NCBI RefSeq assembly: GCF_029893965.1 | Contig: NZ_JARXXP010000001.1 | Span: 682,001-746,000, forward strand | Reading direction: 5' to 3' | Source: Paenibacillus sp. PastM-3 | GTDB taxonomy: Bacteria; Bacillota; Bacilli; Paenibacillales; Paenibacillaceae | Length of the DNA stretch: 64,000 nt | Shown: in pieces, positions 52,927 through 61,473 of the stretch | Layout of the letters: each line of letters starts with the position of its first letter | How positions within the stretch are numbered: position 1 is the stretch's first letter | Program-made: the position numbers and the translations under genes | The notes under the pieces: generated by a model | Told to the model about the DNA's origin: nothing | The model's database searches: none | What the model saw: only the letters and a program-made list of their open reading frames with translations

Positions 52927-52968
52927 AATTGCACCGTCCTAAAATTTAATTATTAAAATTCGCTGTAG

Positions 52969-53019
52969 TAACTATTTGTAAGTTAGTTTATCATTGTAAT
53001 ATAACTTCGTCAAGTTATA
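52969..53019. promoter_or_regulatory. HxlR operator candidates between ribA and hxlR
   Basis: A perfect 20-bp palindrome TATAACTTcgtcAAGTTATA (53000-53019) is accompanied by a weaker related site TAACT-N7-AGTTA (52969-52985) about three helical turns away. A TATAAT-like hexamer near 53063-53068 probably belongs to the hxlR promoter. Confidence 0.7.
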
Positions 53020-53087
53020 ATATATATTTAAATATTTATAATTACTTATTGTAAGTTTATGATATAATGAATGCAGAGGTGAGCTAA

Positions 53088-53414
53088 ATGAATGAGTTCG
53101 AGATGTGTCCCCGCTTTGAGAAGGCGGTAGATGTTCTAAGCAAACGCTGGGTCGCACTGATCGTATTTGTATTAATGCAGGGCCCCCGCCGGTTTGGTGA
53201 AATTGAGGGTTGCCTGTCTAATCTCAGCGGTAAGGTATTATCTGACCGACTGAAGGAAATGGAGAATGAAGGAATCATTCAGCGGACAGTATATCCCGAA
53301 ATGCCGGTGCGCATTGAATATTCCCTGACTGCCAAAGGCAATGCCCTGGCTCCGATTCTGGGAGAGATCAGCAGCTGGTCCTCTGAATGGATTGAGCTTG
53401 GAGTCAAGCAGTGA
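53088..53414 (+). CDS. HxlR-family transcriptional regulator
   Basis: A 108-residue winged-helix protein with the family N-terminus (C-PRFEKAVDVLSKRW, Cys near residue 5) and the LSGKVLSDRLKEMENEGII recognition region. GAGGTGA precedes the ATG. The conserved Cys suggests sensing of electrophiles or oxidants. It probably controls the divergent ribA gene and itself. Confidence 0.9.
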   Translation: MNEFEMCPRFEKAVDVLSKRWVALIVFVLMQGPRRFGEIEGCLSNLSGKVLSDRLKEMENEGIIQRTVYPEMPVRIEYSLTAKGNALAPILGEISSWSSEWIELGVKQ

Positions 53415-53434
53415 GCCCCGCTTTTGAAGCAGAT

Positions 53435-53480
53435 AAGCGCCCTTTTTGAACCGGATTCCGGCTCAAAAGGGCGCTTGTTT
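53435..53480 (+). terminator. Terminator after hxlR
   Basis: AAGCGCCCTTTT pairs perfectly with AAAAGGGCGCTT, with an inner CCGG/CCGG stem. A short T-rich tail follows. Confidence 0.85.
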
Positions 53481-53613
53481 ATGTAATCATGCATTTATCT
53501 CAGTCAGCAGCAAACTGTACATAGCGGTATTAAGTATCCCCATAAATGCAATCTGCAAGGTCTGAATATTCATATTTGTGCAAACCATTAAACTAGGAAA
53601 GGTGGAAACCGCA

Positions 53614-53826
53614 ATGGAAAAAATGTGTATGGAAATGATGATGAACATGTGTATGGAAGACATGATGGCCAAGATGAACACAATGAAGTTGTGCATGGAA
53701 AAGATGTCAGAAATGAACATGATGGACATGGATATGGACATGATGATGAAGAAAATGCAGGACTGCGATGAAATGATGACAATGTGTATGACAATGATGC
53801 GTGAAGGAATGCAAATGTCTAAATAA
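53614..53826 (+). CDS. Methionine/cysteine-rich mini-protein
   Basis: This 70-residue protein has 31 methionines (44%) and five cysteines (5, 13, 27, 51, 58). The rest is almost entirely K, E, D, N and T; it has one Leu and no aromatic residue. AAAGGTGG lies 8 nt before the ATG, and the frame runs to a clean TAA. Mets occur as MxM, MM and MMM clusters compatible with an amphipathic helix. Such composition recalls Met-rich copper(I)-binding segments or methionine oxidant sinks, but I recognise no family. It is an isolated gene between two terminators. The antisense frame is also open but lacks a ribosome site. Confidence 0.75.
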   Translation: MEKMCMEMMMNMCMEDMMAKMNTMKLCMEKMSEMNMMDMDMDMMMKKMQDCDEMMTMCMTMMREGMQMSK

Positions 53827-53896
53827 GCATTGAACATGGTTTGTACGGCTGAAGTGAATCCGCTGCATTCACTTGACCTGAATATTCGTAAGTCCT

Positions 53897-53928
53897 GGCA
53901 GAGCAGACTAACTGCATGCCGTTTTTTT
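53897..53928 (+). terminator. Probable terminator after the Met-rich gene
   Basis: An imperfect stem, GGC...GCAG with CTGC...GCC and a small internal loop, is followed by seven T residues. A separate 8-bp hairpin AAGTGAAT/ATTCACTT lies upstream at about 53852-53873. Confidence 0.6.
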
Positions 53929-53944
53929 ATTTATACCTGATTGT

Positions 53945-54259
53945 TTATCTAATCTTGATATAACGCTCCTGGATCTGCTTGGCCAGGGTAATCCGCTCCA
54001 GCTTCAGCTCCCAAATCTGTTCTTTCCAGCGGTAGCTGTCCCCCGACGCTTCATCCTCCCTTAGCTTATCGAACAATTCCAGCAGCTGCAGATTAATATG
54101 ATCGAACCGGCTCCACAGCTCACGAACGTGCTCTTCTGTTGTCTGCGCTTCAGAGGCTGCGTTAAAATTCTTAATTCTTTCAATAATGTCAGCCTGCCAC
54201 TGCCCATCGTTAATTGACTTGGCGTAGTTTAGCAGATCCAGATAATCATCAATTGACAT
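53945..54259 (-). CDS. Small helical hypothetical protein
   Basis: A 104-residue, highly charged protein that should be almost wholly helical, with a coiled-coil-like stretch in 45-100 (LQLLELFDKLRED, ELKLERITLAKQIQERY). AAGGAG lies 9 nt before the ATG. No known domain is recognised and it has no membrane segment. Confidence 0.75.
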   Translation of the reverse strand: MSIDDYLDLLNYAKSINDGQWQADIIERIKNFNAASEAQTTEEHVRELWSRFDHINLQLLELFDKLREDEASGDSYRWKEQIWELKLERITLAKQIQERYIKIR

Positions 54260-54481
54260 GGGTACCGACTCCTTAATCCTTATATACCAAGTATTATACT
54301 CGGTATTATAGATATTGCAATAGCTCTGACTAAAAAAGCAGGGCCAGCTCTGATTTGTTCATTTATGAATGGTATAAGAAAACAAGACCTTTGGGGAAAT
54401 GCCTTTTTTGATTCCTCCTATCGCATCCCGGTGTTCCTCATCATAGTGTAATCCGAGACAAGTTTTTAGGAGGAATGCCAG

Positions 54482-55363
54482 GTGCCCAGAGTTTCAGTAA
54501 TTATGCCTGTCTATAATAATGTTATGTATTTACAGGATGCTGTTAATTCAATCTTGCTACAAACGTTGAGTGATCTTGAGCTGATCATTATTGATGACGG
54601 ATCAACTGACGGATCAGCGGGCATCATTCATGAAATAAAAGATGCCAGAGTAAAAAAGATATTTCATTCTGTAAATATGGGAATAGTCACTTCTCTGAAT
54701 CAAGGGCTCGACCTGGCCCGGGGAGAATATATTGCCCGTATGGATAGCGATGATGTTGCAGCCCTAAACCGCTTGGAGGTTCAGGCTTATTTCATGGACC
54801 AGAATCCCCACATCGATATTTGCGGGACCGGATACACAACCAATTACCTCGGGCCAGTCAAGTTAAATCCTCAGCGCCACGAAGAGATTAAGGTCTGGCT
54901 ATTATTTTATTCCTGCCTGCTTCACCCTTCCGTGATGATGCAGCAAAGTTCAATAGACCGTCTAGGAATAAGGTATGATCATGATTATCCTCATGCAGAG
55001 GATTATGAATTGTGGAACAGGCTTTCCTCAACCGCGCAGCTCGCAAATGTTCCTCATAATTTAATGTTCTATCGGCCACATGAAGGCCAAATATCCAATA
55101 AACACCGCATTGTACAAAACAATTCTGCACGAAGAATCCGTCTTAAAACCATTTCTCAGCTGGGTATTCAATTATCGGATGAGGAATACGAACAATTGGC
55201 CAAACTGGCCGAGTTTAGAGTAAATTTTGAAGACTATGAGGAGTATCGGACAGCAGCAGGATTTGCAAACTGGCTGATTGATCAAAATCGGCAGTACCGG
55301 GTATTCGATCAGGAGCTATTTCAAATGGCTCTATCCAGATGCATATCAAGAGTTCCATACTAA
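54482..55363 (+). CDS. Family 2 glycosyltransferase
   Basis: A 293-residue GT-A enzyme with VSVIMPVYNN at the N-terminus, DDGSTDGS for nucleotide-sugar binding (about 39-46) and the DxD-type metal motif ARMDSDD near 83. The likely catalytic region is HPSVMM...YPHAEDYELW, with the ED base typical of the family. The start is a GTG 8 nt after AGGAGG. There are no membrane helices. It is a lone gene, so the acceptor (surface polysaccharide, teichoic acid or protein) is unknown. It is somewhat more AT-rich than its neighbours. Confidence 0.9.
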   Translation: MPRVSVIMPVYNNVMYLQDAVNSILLQTLSDLELIIIDDGSTDGSAGIIHEIKDARVKKIFHSVNMGIVTSLNQGLDLARGEYIARMDSDDVAALNRLEVQAYFMDQNPHIDICGTGYTTNYLGPVKLNPQRHEEIKVWLLFYSCLLHPSVMMQQSSIDRLGIRYDHDYPHAEDYELWNRLSSTAQLANVPHNLMFYRPHEGQISNKHRIVQNNSARRIRLKTISQLGIQLSDEEYEQLAKLAEFRVNFEDYEEYRTAAGFANWLIDQNRQYRVFDQELFQMALSRCISRVPY

Positions 55364-55377
55364 AAACATCAGATCTG

Positions 55378-55418
55378 ATAATAATAACCCGCCGGGCATA
55401 AGCCTGACGGGTTATTAT
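55378..55418. terminator. Bidirectional terminator
   Basis: AATAATAACCCG and CGGGTTATTAT arms with GGC/GCC inner pairs lie between the convergent glycosyltransferase and PTS genes. Confidence 0.8.
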
Positions 55419-55472
55419 ATGGCCCCGGAAACAGCAGGGCCGGTATTATTTATCTTCCCTGCTGTACTTCTA

Positions 55473-56933
55473 TTACATCAGCTTTTTAATATCATCCTTA
55501 ATCTGCTCGGATTGCGGACCGAATACAATCTGTACCGCACCCTGGCCGAGCCGCATAACCCCTGAAGCTCCCAGCTGTTTCAAGGCTGCATCTTTAACCG
55601 CCTTGTCATCATTAACATTCAGCCGCAGCCGGGTAATACAAGCATCAATTGTACGGATGTTGGAAGGCCCGCCGATATTCTCCAGAATCTTTGCTGCCCT
55701 GGAAGATGCCGACACAGTACCTCTTCCGCTTCCGGCAGCAACCTCCTGCAGATCATCTTCCAGATCATCTTCACGTCCCGGTGTCTTCAGGTTAAACTTA
55801 ACAATGATGAAGCGGAACAGCACATAGTAGAGCACGAAGAAGGCAAGCCCTACCGGAATAAGGATCCAGGCGTTAGTAGACTGCTTCATATTCACCAGGT
55901 AGTCGATCAGACCGGCGGAGAAACCGAAGCCCAGCTTAACGTCGAGCACATACATCAGAAGTCCGGAGAGACCGGTCAATACCGCATGCACTACGTACAG
56001 GACCGGTGCAACGAACATGAATGAAAATTCCAGCGGCTCAGTAATCCCTGTCAGGAAGGACGCAATTGCCGAACCGATGAAGATGGAAGCGACAACCTTG
56101 CGCTTTTCCGGCTTGGCAGTATGAATAAAGGCCAGTGCCGCACCCGGTAGGGCAAACATCATAATAGGGAAGAATCCTGTCATGAACATTCCGGCTGTTT
56201 TGTCTCCGGCAAAGAAGCGGGTAAGGTCACCATGCACAATTTCTCCTGCCGCATTGGTGAAGTCACCGATCTGGAACCAGGCAATGGTATTGATGACATG
56301 ATGCAGGCCGATAGGGATCAGCAGCCGGTTCGCAGTACCGAAGACGAATGCGCCAATTGCCCCCAGGCTGACTACCCAGTTCCCGAAGTCACTGATTACA
56401 TCCTGGACCGGGCTCCAGATCATACCGATGAATACGGCAAGCACCATCGTGGAAGCCGCAGTGATGATCGGTACAAACCGCTTGCCGGCGAAGAAGCCGA
56501 GCCAGTCGGGCATTTTTACATTATGATATCTCTTGTACAGGAAGGCAGCCCAGGCACCGGCAAATATCCCGCCCAGCACCCCCATGTTCAATACGACATC
56601 ATCATTAATGAAGGAGAACTGCAAAGGTACAATAGCCAGCACTTTGGTAAGCACCATATAGGCAATCAATGCCGACAGCGCAGCAACAGCATCACCGGCA
56701 AAACCGATCGCAACCCCGATGGCAAAGATGAGAGCCAGATTACCGAAGATCGCACCTGCGCCGGCGTTCAGGAAGGGAGCTACATACTGGTTCAAAAACC
56801 CTCCGACCACACTGCCAAACGGCAGATCCTTTTCATAATTAATCAGCCCGAACCCCTGCAGAATCGCAGCCGCCGGCATTGTCGCAACCGGTAGCATCAG
56901 AGACTTGCCTAACTTCTGTAGAAAAGCCAACAT
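55473..56933 (-). CDS. PTS glucose/N-acetylglucosamine transporter, IICB
   Basis: A 486-residue sugar-specific permease. The IIC domain (about 1-385) has around ten helices with substrate-site segment GITEPLEFSFMF and the HHVINTIAW loop. After a charged linker comes IIB (about 410-486) with phosphorylated Cys in DACITRLRL. Overall it resembles NagP/NagE more than PtsG, so GlcNAc is likely, with glucose possible. It is last in the glcT-IIA-IICB operon; IIA is a separate protein. Confidence 0.9.
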   Translation of the reverse strand: MLAFLQKLGKSLMLPVATMPAAAILQGFGLINYEKDLPFGSVVGGFLNQYVAPFLNAGAGAIFGNLALIFAIGVAIGFAGDAVAALSALIAYMVLTKVLAIVPLQFSFINDDVVLNMGVLGGIFAGAWAAFLYKRYHNVKMPDWLGFFAGKRFVPIITAASTMVLAVFIGMIWSPVQDVISDFGNWVVSLGAIGAFVFGTANRLLIPIGLHHVINTIAWFQIGDFTNAAGEIVHGDLTRFFAGDKTAGMFMTGFFPIMMFALPGAALAFIHTAKPEKRKVVASIFIGSAIASFLTGITEPLEFSFMFVAPVLYVVHAVLTGLSGLLMYVLDVKLGFGFSAGLIDYLVNMKQSTNAWILIPVGLAFFVLYYVLFRFIIVKFNLKTPGREDDLEDDLQEVAAGSGRGTVSASSRAAKILENIGGPSNIRTIDACITRLRLNVNDDKAVKDAALKQLGASGVMRLGQGAVQIVFGPQSEQIKDDIKKLM

Positions 56934-56980
56934 AATACAATCATCCCCTTAGATCATAGTTGCTATTGCTCTATATGTCG

Positions 56981-57487
56981 TTACTGTGCTGCTACTTTCA
57001 AAATCAGGTCTTTCCCCGCTGTAACCTGTCCGTGCAGGCACTCTACTGCCGGCGGTGTCTCCTCCATGCTGGTGACAATCACCGGAGAAATCGTAGCAAG
57101 GCCGGCTGCACGGATTGCTTCAAGATCAAACTCGATTAATAATTGTCCGGCTTTTACATGGTCGCCTGTAGCAGTATGACTCTGAAAACCGCTGCCCTTA
57201 AGGCTGACCGTATCAATTCCGATATGTAGCAGTAGCTGCAGACCGGAAGCGTGTTCAATAATCAGCGCATGTCCGGATTTCACGATATGGGCAATTTTTC
57301 CGTCAAAAGGTGCATACAGCTTGCCTTCCGCAGGCTCAATCGCAATCCCGTTGCCCATATGTCCGCCGGCAAAGGTATCATCCGGTACCTGACTCAGGTC
57401 AACCGCCTGCCCGCTCAGCGGGGCATTAATTTCTATGAATTGCACAGTACGCTGCTCTTCTTTTTTGGATCTCCATCTGGAAAACAT
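56981..57487 (-). CDS. PTS glucose-family IIA component
   Basis: A protein of about 168 residues of the Crr type. The phosphorylated His is in LLLHIGIDTVSL and the second active-site His in the earlier SGHALIIEH strand. The ATG at 57487 has GAGGAG 8 nt upstream. It passes phosphate from HPr to the IIB domain encoded 48 bp downstream. The C-terminal GKDLILKV end is standard. Confidence 0.93.
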   Translation of the reverse strand: MFSRWRSKKEEQRTVQFIEINAPLSGQAVDLSQVPDDTFAGGHMGNGIAIEPAEGKLYAPFDGKIAHIVKSGHALIIEHASGLQLLLHIGIDTVSLKGSGFQSHTATGDHVKAGQLLIEFDLEAIRAAGLATISPVIVTSMEETPPAVECLHGQVTAGKDLILKVAAQ

Positions 57488-57509
57488 CCGCACCACTCCT
57501 CTCATGCTG

Positions 57510-58376
57510 TTATTTATTTTTCTCTATGGTCTGGAACAGCCGGTGCAGGTGCATCGCCAGGAAGCATAGCTCTTCTTCGGGAACCTGTACCTCCAGCCTG
57601 CTCTGGATAACTTTCCCCAGCTTTTGCGCCAGCTTGTATTCCGTTCTGTATTCTTTCTTAATATGCTTGACGAACGGATTGTCAATTAACGAGCCCTGCA
57701 GGATCCGTTCCAGTGAAAACCGCAGATGGATCATCAGCCGCACATGATTCATGCTGCCGTGCTCGAAGGTGATTTTTTGTTCGGTCCTGATCTGCTCCAG
57801 CAGCTCATTAACCATATTCGATACCTTCACCAGCTGTCCGACCGGTACATTGCTGACCGCTGAATAGACATGATAAGTCAGAAAGCCGACTTCATCCTCC
57901 GGAATCTGTACATTGAACTCGGCACTGATTTTACCCGCTGCTTTGAAAGCGATCTCAAATTCCTTGGGGAACGTCATTTTGGTTTCCTGCAAGAAGGGAT
58001 TGATGATATCCATACCGCTGCGCAGACGGTAGATGGTAAACTGGATATGGCTCGGGAGCGCCAAATAAATCTTGTCGTTTAACTTGCCGGGAAACTGACT
58101 GGTGATATCTCCGATAATCTCATCGGTAATCTTCATTACTTTTGGATCGATATCTTCCAGCAAAATCTGATACTGGCTCCATTCCTCCCGGTCTTCCAGG
58201 CGGAACAGCTTCTCAATCCGCTGATCATTAACCTCAATCGCTCCGGTATCCTTGACTGCGAAACCGATGCCTTTGCCGATAATGACATATTCCTTGCCGT
58301 TCTTGCTTCCCTGCACCATAACAACATTGTTCCCGATTACCCGCTGCACTAGAAAGGTTTCGATTTCCCGCGACAA
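57510..58376 (-). CDS. glcT: Transcription antiterminator GlcT
   Basis: A 288-residue BglG/SacY-family antiterminator. The RNA-binding CAT domain (about 1-60) has FLVQRVIGNNVVMVQ, and two PTS regulation domains follow. The PRD His residues are visible in ALPSHIQFTIYRL and TYHVYSAV, then HVRLMIHLRF and AMHLHRLF. The start is the TTG at 58376 with AAGGAGGG 5 nt upstream; the longer frame crosses the leader terminator. It should bind the RAT in its own leader to let transcription continue into the PTS genes. Confidence 0.93.
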   Translation of the reverse strand: MSREIETFLVQRVIGNNVVMVQGSKNGKEYVIIGKGIGFAVKDTGAIEVNDQRIEKLFRLEDREEWSQYQILLEDIDPKVMKITDEIIGDITSQFPGKLNDKIYLALPSHIQFTIYRLRSGMDIINPFLQETKMTFPKEFEIAFKAAGKISAEFNVQIPEDEVGFLTYHVYSAVSNVPVGQLVKVSNMVNELLEQIRTEQKITFEHGSMNHVRLMIHLRFSLERILQGSLIDNPFVKHIKKEYRTEYKLAQKLGKVIQSRLEVQVPEEELCFLAMHLHRLFQTIEKNK

Positions 58377-58415
58377 GTTCTCCCTCCTTCCCCTAATCTT
58401 CAGAAATTTGGCAAC

Positions 58416-58463
58416 AAAAAAAGCCAAGAACCGCCTCATATAAAATGAAGACAATCCTTGGCT
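58416..58463 (-). terminator. Conditional leader terminator of glcT
   Basis: The minus strand reads AGCCAAG...CTTGGCT with many G-U extensions in RNA, followed by TTTTTTT. Its 5' arm overlaps the RAT, so GlcT binding should prevent folding. Confidence 0.85.
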
Positions 58464-58487
58464 CATGCCCTTAGCAGGTAACACGCC
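58455..58487 (-). promoter_or_regulatory. GlcT-type RNA antiterminator (RAT)
   Basis: The minus strand carries CGTGTTAC-CTGCTAA-GGGCATGAG, which keeps the conserved GTGTTAC and GGCATGAG blocks of ptsG RAT sequences recognised by GlcT. It lies immediately before and overlaps the leader terminator. Confidence 0.8.
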
Positions 58488-58516
58488 GTTTGTTATAAAT
58501 GATCATTTATGAGCTA

Positions 58517-58545
58517 ATCATAAATCATAGTCCATATTCCGTCAA
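58517..58545 (-). promoter_or_regulatory. Sigma-A promoter of the glcT-PTS operon
   Basis: TTGACG (58540-58545) and TATGAT (58517-58522) are exactly 17 bp apart on the minus strand. The predicted transcript start near 58510 gives a 130-nt leader. Confidence 0.75.
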
Positions 58546-58562
58546 TGGTAATTTTAGAAAAG

Positions 58563-61343
58563 TCAAGCCGGGCCGCCGGGCTGTATATCCCCGGGATTAA
58601 TCAGCCTGCACATCCGTGTGACAGCATCCTGTATCAAAATCGGTTTGCTTATGAAATCGGATGCTCCTGCTGCAAGGCATCTCTCCCGGTCTTCCTTCAT
58701 GGTCCTGGCCGAGACCGCAATGATTGGAAGCTCCCTGAGCAGCAGCTCCTCACGGATAATGGACAGCGTATCATAGCCATCGAGGTTCGGCATCATAATA
58801 TCCAGCATGACAATATCAACCTCAGGCTGATCTCTGACGATCTGCAGGCATTCATAGCCGTTCTGTGCCGTCAGGATGTTCATCTCATATGGAAGCAAGC
58901 CATTCTCAAGGGCATAAATATTACGCAGATCATCATCGACGATCAGCACCGTCCGGCCATGCAGCTTCTCATATTCTCTTTCAAATAACATGCTGTCATT
59001 CAGAACCTGCTCCTGTGCGCGGGAATGGGTTGTATTCCTCTCACTCGCGGCTGCTGCGGGATAACATGCTCCAACCGGTTTTTGTACATTATCAGACTCC
59101 TCCTGAAGGTATGGAAGATACAGGGTAAATGTGCTGCCCTTCCCTTCCTCACTCTGCAGAGTAATATATCCGCCAAGCAGCTTAGCGAGCTGAAGGGAAA
59201 TGGATAAGCCCAGTCCAGTACCGCCGAATTTTCGTGCAGTAGTGCCGTCTGCCTGCCTGAATGCTTCAAAGATAAGCTCCCGGTTAGCTTCCGATATTCC
59301 GATCCCGCTGTCGGTAACTGCAAAGGCCAGCATCTCCACCGGACCGCTGTCCGGTTCATCTGGCCGGTATTCGGTACAGCTGATTTCTACCCGGACAAAG
59401 CCTTGCTCTGTGAATTTGAAGGCGTTGGAGAGCAAATTTCGCAGAATCTGATGCATGCGCATTTCATCCGTAAAGAACAGATCAGGCACATTGTCATCCA
59501 GGTGCACCGTAAACTCCAGCTGATGCTGGGCGGCCGTTTTTTCAAAATAACCGGTAAGGAGCGCTGGCAATTCGGTCAGATTAACCGCATCCATTTCAAC
59601 CATCATTTTACCTGCCTCCACCTTGGAGAGGTCAAGAATATCGTTGATCATGGCCAGCAGATCACTGCCGGAGGAATGGATAACCGAAGCATACTCCAGT
59701 TCCTCTTCCGTTAAAGAATTGTTGCGGTTCTCAACGAGCAGCTGGGACAGGATCAGCATACTGTTAAGCGGCGTGCGAAGCTCGTGGGACATATTGGCCA
59801 GAAATTCACTTTTGTAACGCGAACTGAGCTCCAGCTGCTTGGTGTATTTTTCCAGATCAACTGCAGCATTCTCGGCTACAGATTTCTGGTTTTCCAGCTC
59901 TCTGTTGAGATCCATCAGTTCACTGGTGTGATTCTGCAGTTCTACCGTCTGTACTTGAAGCTCCTCCGACTGCACCTGAAGTTCCTCGGACTGCACTTGA
60001 AGCTCCTCGTTCATACTCTGGGAATCCTGGTATAGTGACTGTATTTCCATTCGGGTCATAACGGAATTTAGCGATACACCCAGGGCATTCAGCAGCTCAT
60101 ACAACAGCTCCACATGATGGGAAGGCCATTTGGTTAAGGAAGCGAACTCTACCACTGCAAGGGTCTTATTCTCAAAAACAACCGGGGCAATCACTGCAAA
60201 CCTTGGTGCAGTCCGGCCCAGCCCGGAGTTAATGCTGATATAATCTTCAGGAAGATCTCCAATGAACATAACCTCCCTGTCAACAGCGCACTGTCCGATA
60301 AGTCCTTCACCGGCTTGTATCTGTAAAGCTCCGTAAGGGGTGTCCGCATCTGCACTTCCCGCGTAGGAATACATCCTTTTGTAAACCGCCCTCTTGTTTT
60401 CTTTCTCCTTATTCAGGATATAAATGGCCCCGTACTGAATCTCAAAGGCCGTTGCCAGTTTGTTGACAAAAGTTCTGCTCATAACTGAAAGGTCCGTTGT
60501 TTCCTGTAGAATGATAGAGGTTGAAGCAATCTGCTCCGTACACCATTGGTCAACCTGTACCTTGTCGAGCAGTCTGTTCGTAGCTTCGCCAAGATCATAG
60601 ACTTCATCCATGGTTTTGACTTTGAGCCTCTCGGACATATTGCCCCCGTCAGCGATACTGTTGATTGCCTGAATGACATGCTGCAGCGGCCTCACGATAC
60701 TCACAGAGAGCAAGGAGGTAATAAGTACGGCCAGCAGCGCCACAAGTGCCCATAAAATATACATTGTGGTAATCAGCTTGTGATTACTTTCTTTAAGTAT
60801 ATCAATCCGTTCACTGGTCAGCTTGCGCTCATTATCACGAAAATAATCTGACTGGATGCGGATAGAGTCAACCACCGACTTGCCGGAATCATTCTGAAAA
60901 TACTCCGCAACTTCCTCATCCCGGCCGAGCTGCTTCAGATGTACCACATATTGCCCGGCTTCCTGAATCCATTTTTCAATATCGCGTTTAATATTTTCGA
61001 GGTTCTCTATCTGATTTGGGTTATCGGTTATAAGGGCTTTAAGCATTGAATAATTTACAGTCCATTCAGACAACCCGCTGTTAAAAGGCTCCAGATAGCT
61101 GGCGTTCCCTGTGAGTGCAAAACCTCTTTGTCCCGTTTCCATATCCAGTACATTTTTTTCAATCTGGTATGTAAGCTCGTGTACTTCAATATCATGATCA
61201 CTTAAATAAACGGTCTCCTGTTCCAGATCGGTGATCCGGCTGGAAACGATCACAAGGAACAGACCCAGCATTACAAGAATCACAATATAACCGAGGGCTA
61301 TTTTACCGCGGATATTTAAACTCCTAGTCTGCTTAGTAAGCAA
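58563..61343 (-). CDS. CHASE3-HAMP-GAF hybrid histidine kinase with receiver domain
   Basis: A protein of about 926 residues: TM1 (about 15-35), CHASE3 sensor (about 40-185; VLDMETGQRGFALTGN is typical), TM2 (about 193-215), HAMP, GAF (about 285-425) and a coiled coil with heptads EELQVQS repeated three times. HisKA follows with FLANMSHELRTPL, then an ATPase domain with NLLSNAFKFT, DSGIGI and GTGLGLS. A C-terminal receiver has Asp in VMLDIMMPNLDGYD. The start is taken as the TTG at 61343, 8 nt after GGAGG; an ATG five codons earlier lacks a ribosome site. No partner regulator gene is adjacent, so output is unknown. Confidence 0.92.
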   Translation of the reverse strand: MLTKQTRSLNIRGKIALGYIVILVMLGLFLVIVSSRITDLEQETVYLSDHDIEVHELTYQIEKNVLDMETGQRGFALTGNASYLEPFNSGLSEWTVNYSMLKALITDNPNQIENLENIKRDIEKWIQEAGQYVVHLKQLGRDEEVAEYFQNDSGKSVVDSIRIQSDYFRDNERKLTSERIDILKESNHKLITTMYILWALVALLAVLITSLLSVSIVRPLQHVIQAINSIADGGNMSERLKVKTMDEVYDLGEATNRLLDKVQVDQWCTEQIASTSIILQETTDLSVMSRTFVNKLATAFEIQYGAIYILNKEKENKRAVYKRMYSYAGSADADTPYGALQIQAGEGLIGQCAVDREVMFIGDLPEDYISINSGLGRTAPRFAVIAPVVFENKTLAVVEFASLTKWPSHHVELLYELLNALGVSLNSVMTRMEIQSLYQDSQSMNEELQVQSEELQVQSEELQVQTVELQNHTSELMDLNRELENQKSVAENAAVDLEKYTKQLELSSRYKSEFLANMSHELRTPLNSMLILSQLLVENRNNSLTEEELEYASVIHSSGSDLLAMINDILDLSKVEAGKMMVEMDAVNLTELPALLTGYFEKTAAQHQLEFTVHLDDNVPDLFFTDEMRMHQILRNLLSNAFKFTEQGFVRVEISCTEYRPDEPDSGPVEMLAFAVTDSGIGISEANRELIFEAFRQADGTTARKFGGTGLGLSISLQLAKLLGGYITLQSEEGKGSTFTLYLPYLQEESDNVQKPVGACYPAAAASERNTTHSRAQEQVLNDSMLFEREYEKLHGRTVLIVDDDLRNIYALENGLLPYEMNILTAQNGYECLQIVRDQPEVDIVMLDIMMPNLDGYDTLSIIREELLLRELPIIAVSARTMKEDRERCLAAGASDFISKPILIQDAVTRMCRLINPGDIQPGGPA

Positions 61344-61473
61344 GAGTTCAACCTCCATCTGGCAGGATATAAATCTCTCTACCTATTAGTATACGCCGGA
61401 AGCAGCGTCAAGCAAGCTAACGCCTGCTGACGCCGATATTGCATGTAAAGGATTGTATGTGAAAACACAGCGC

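Noticed and set aside
53487..53837. A 116-codon open frame on the minus strand opposite the Met-rich gene
   Set aside because: It has no ribosome site. Its Ile/His/Met-rich composition follows simply from reading ATG repeats in antisense, and the plus-strand frame has a good ribosome site.
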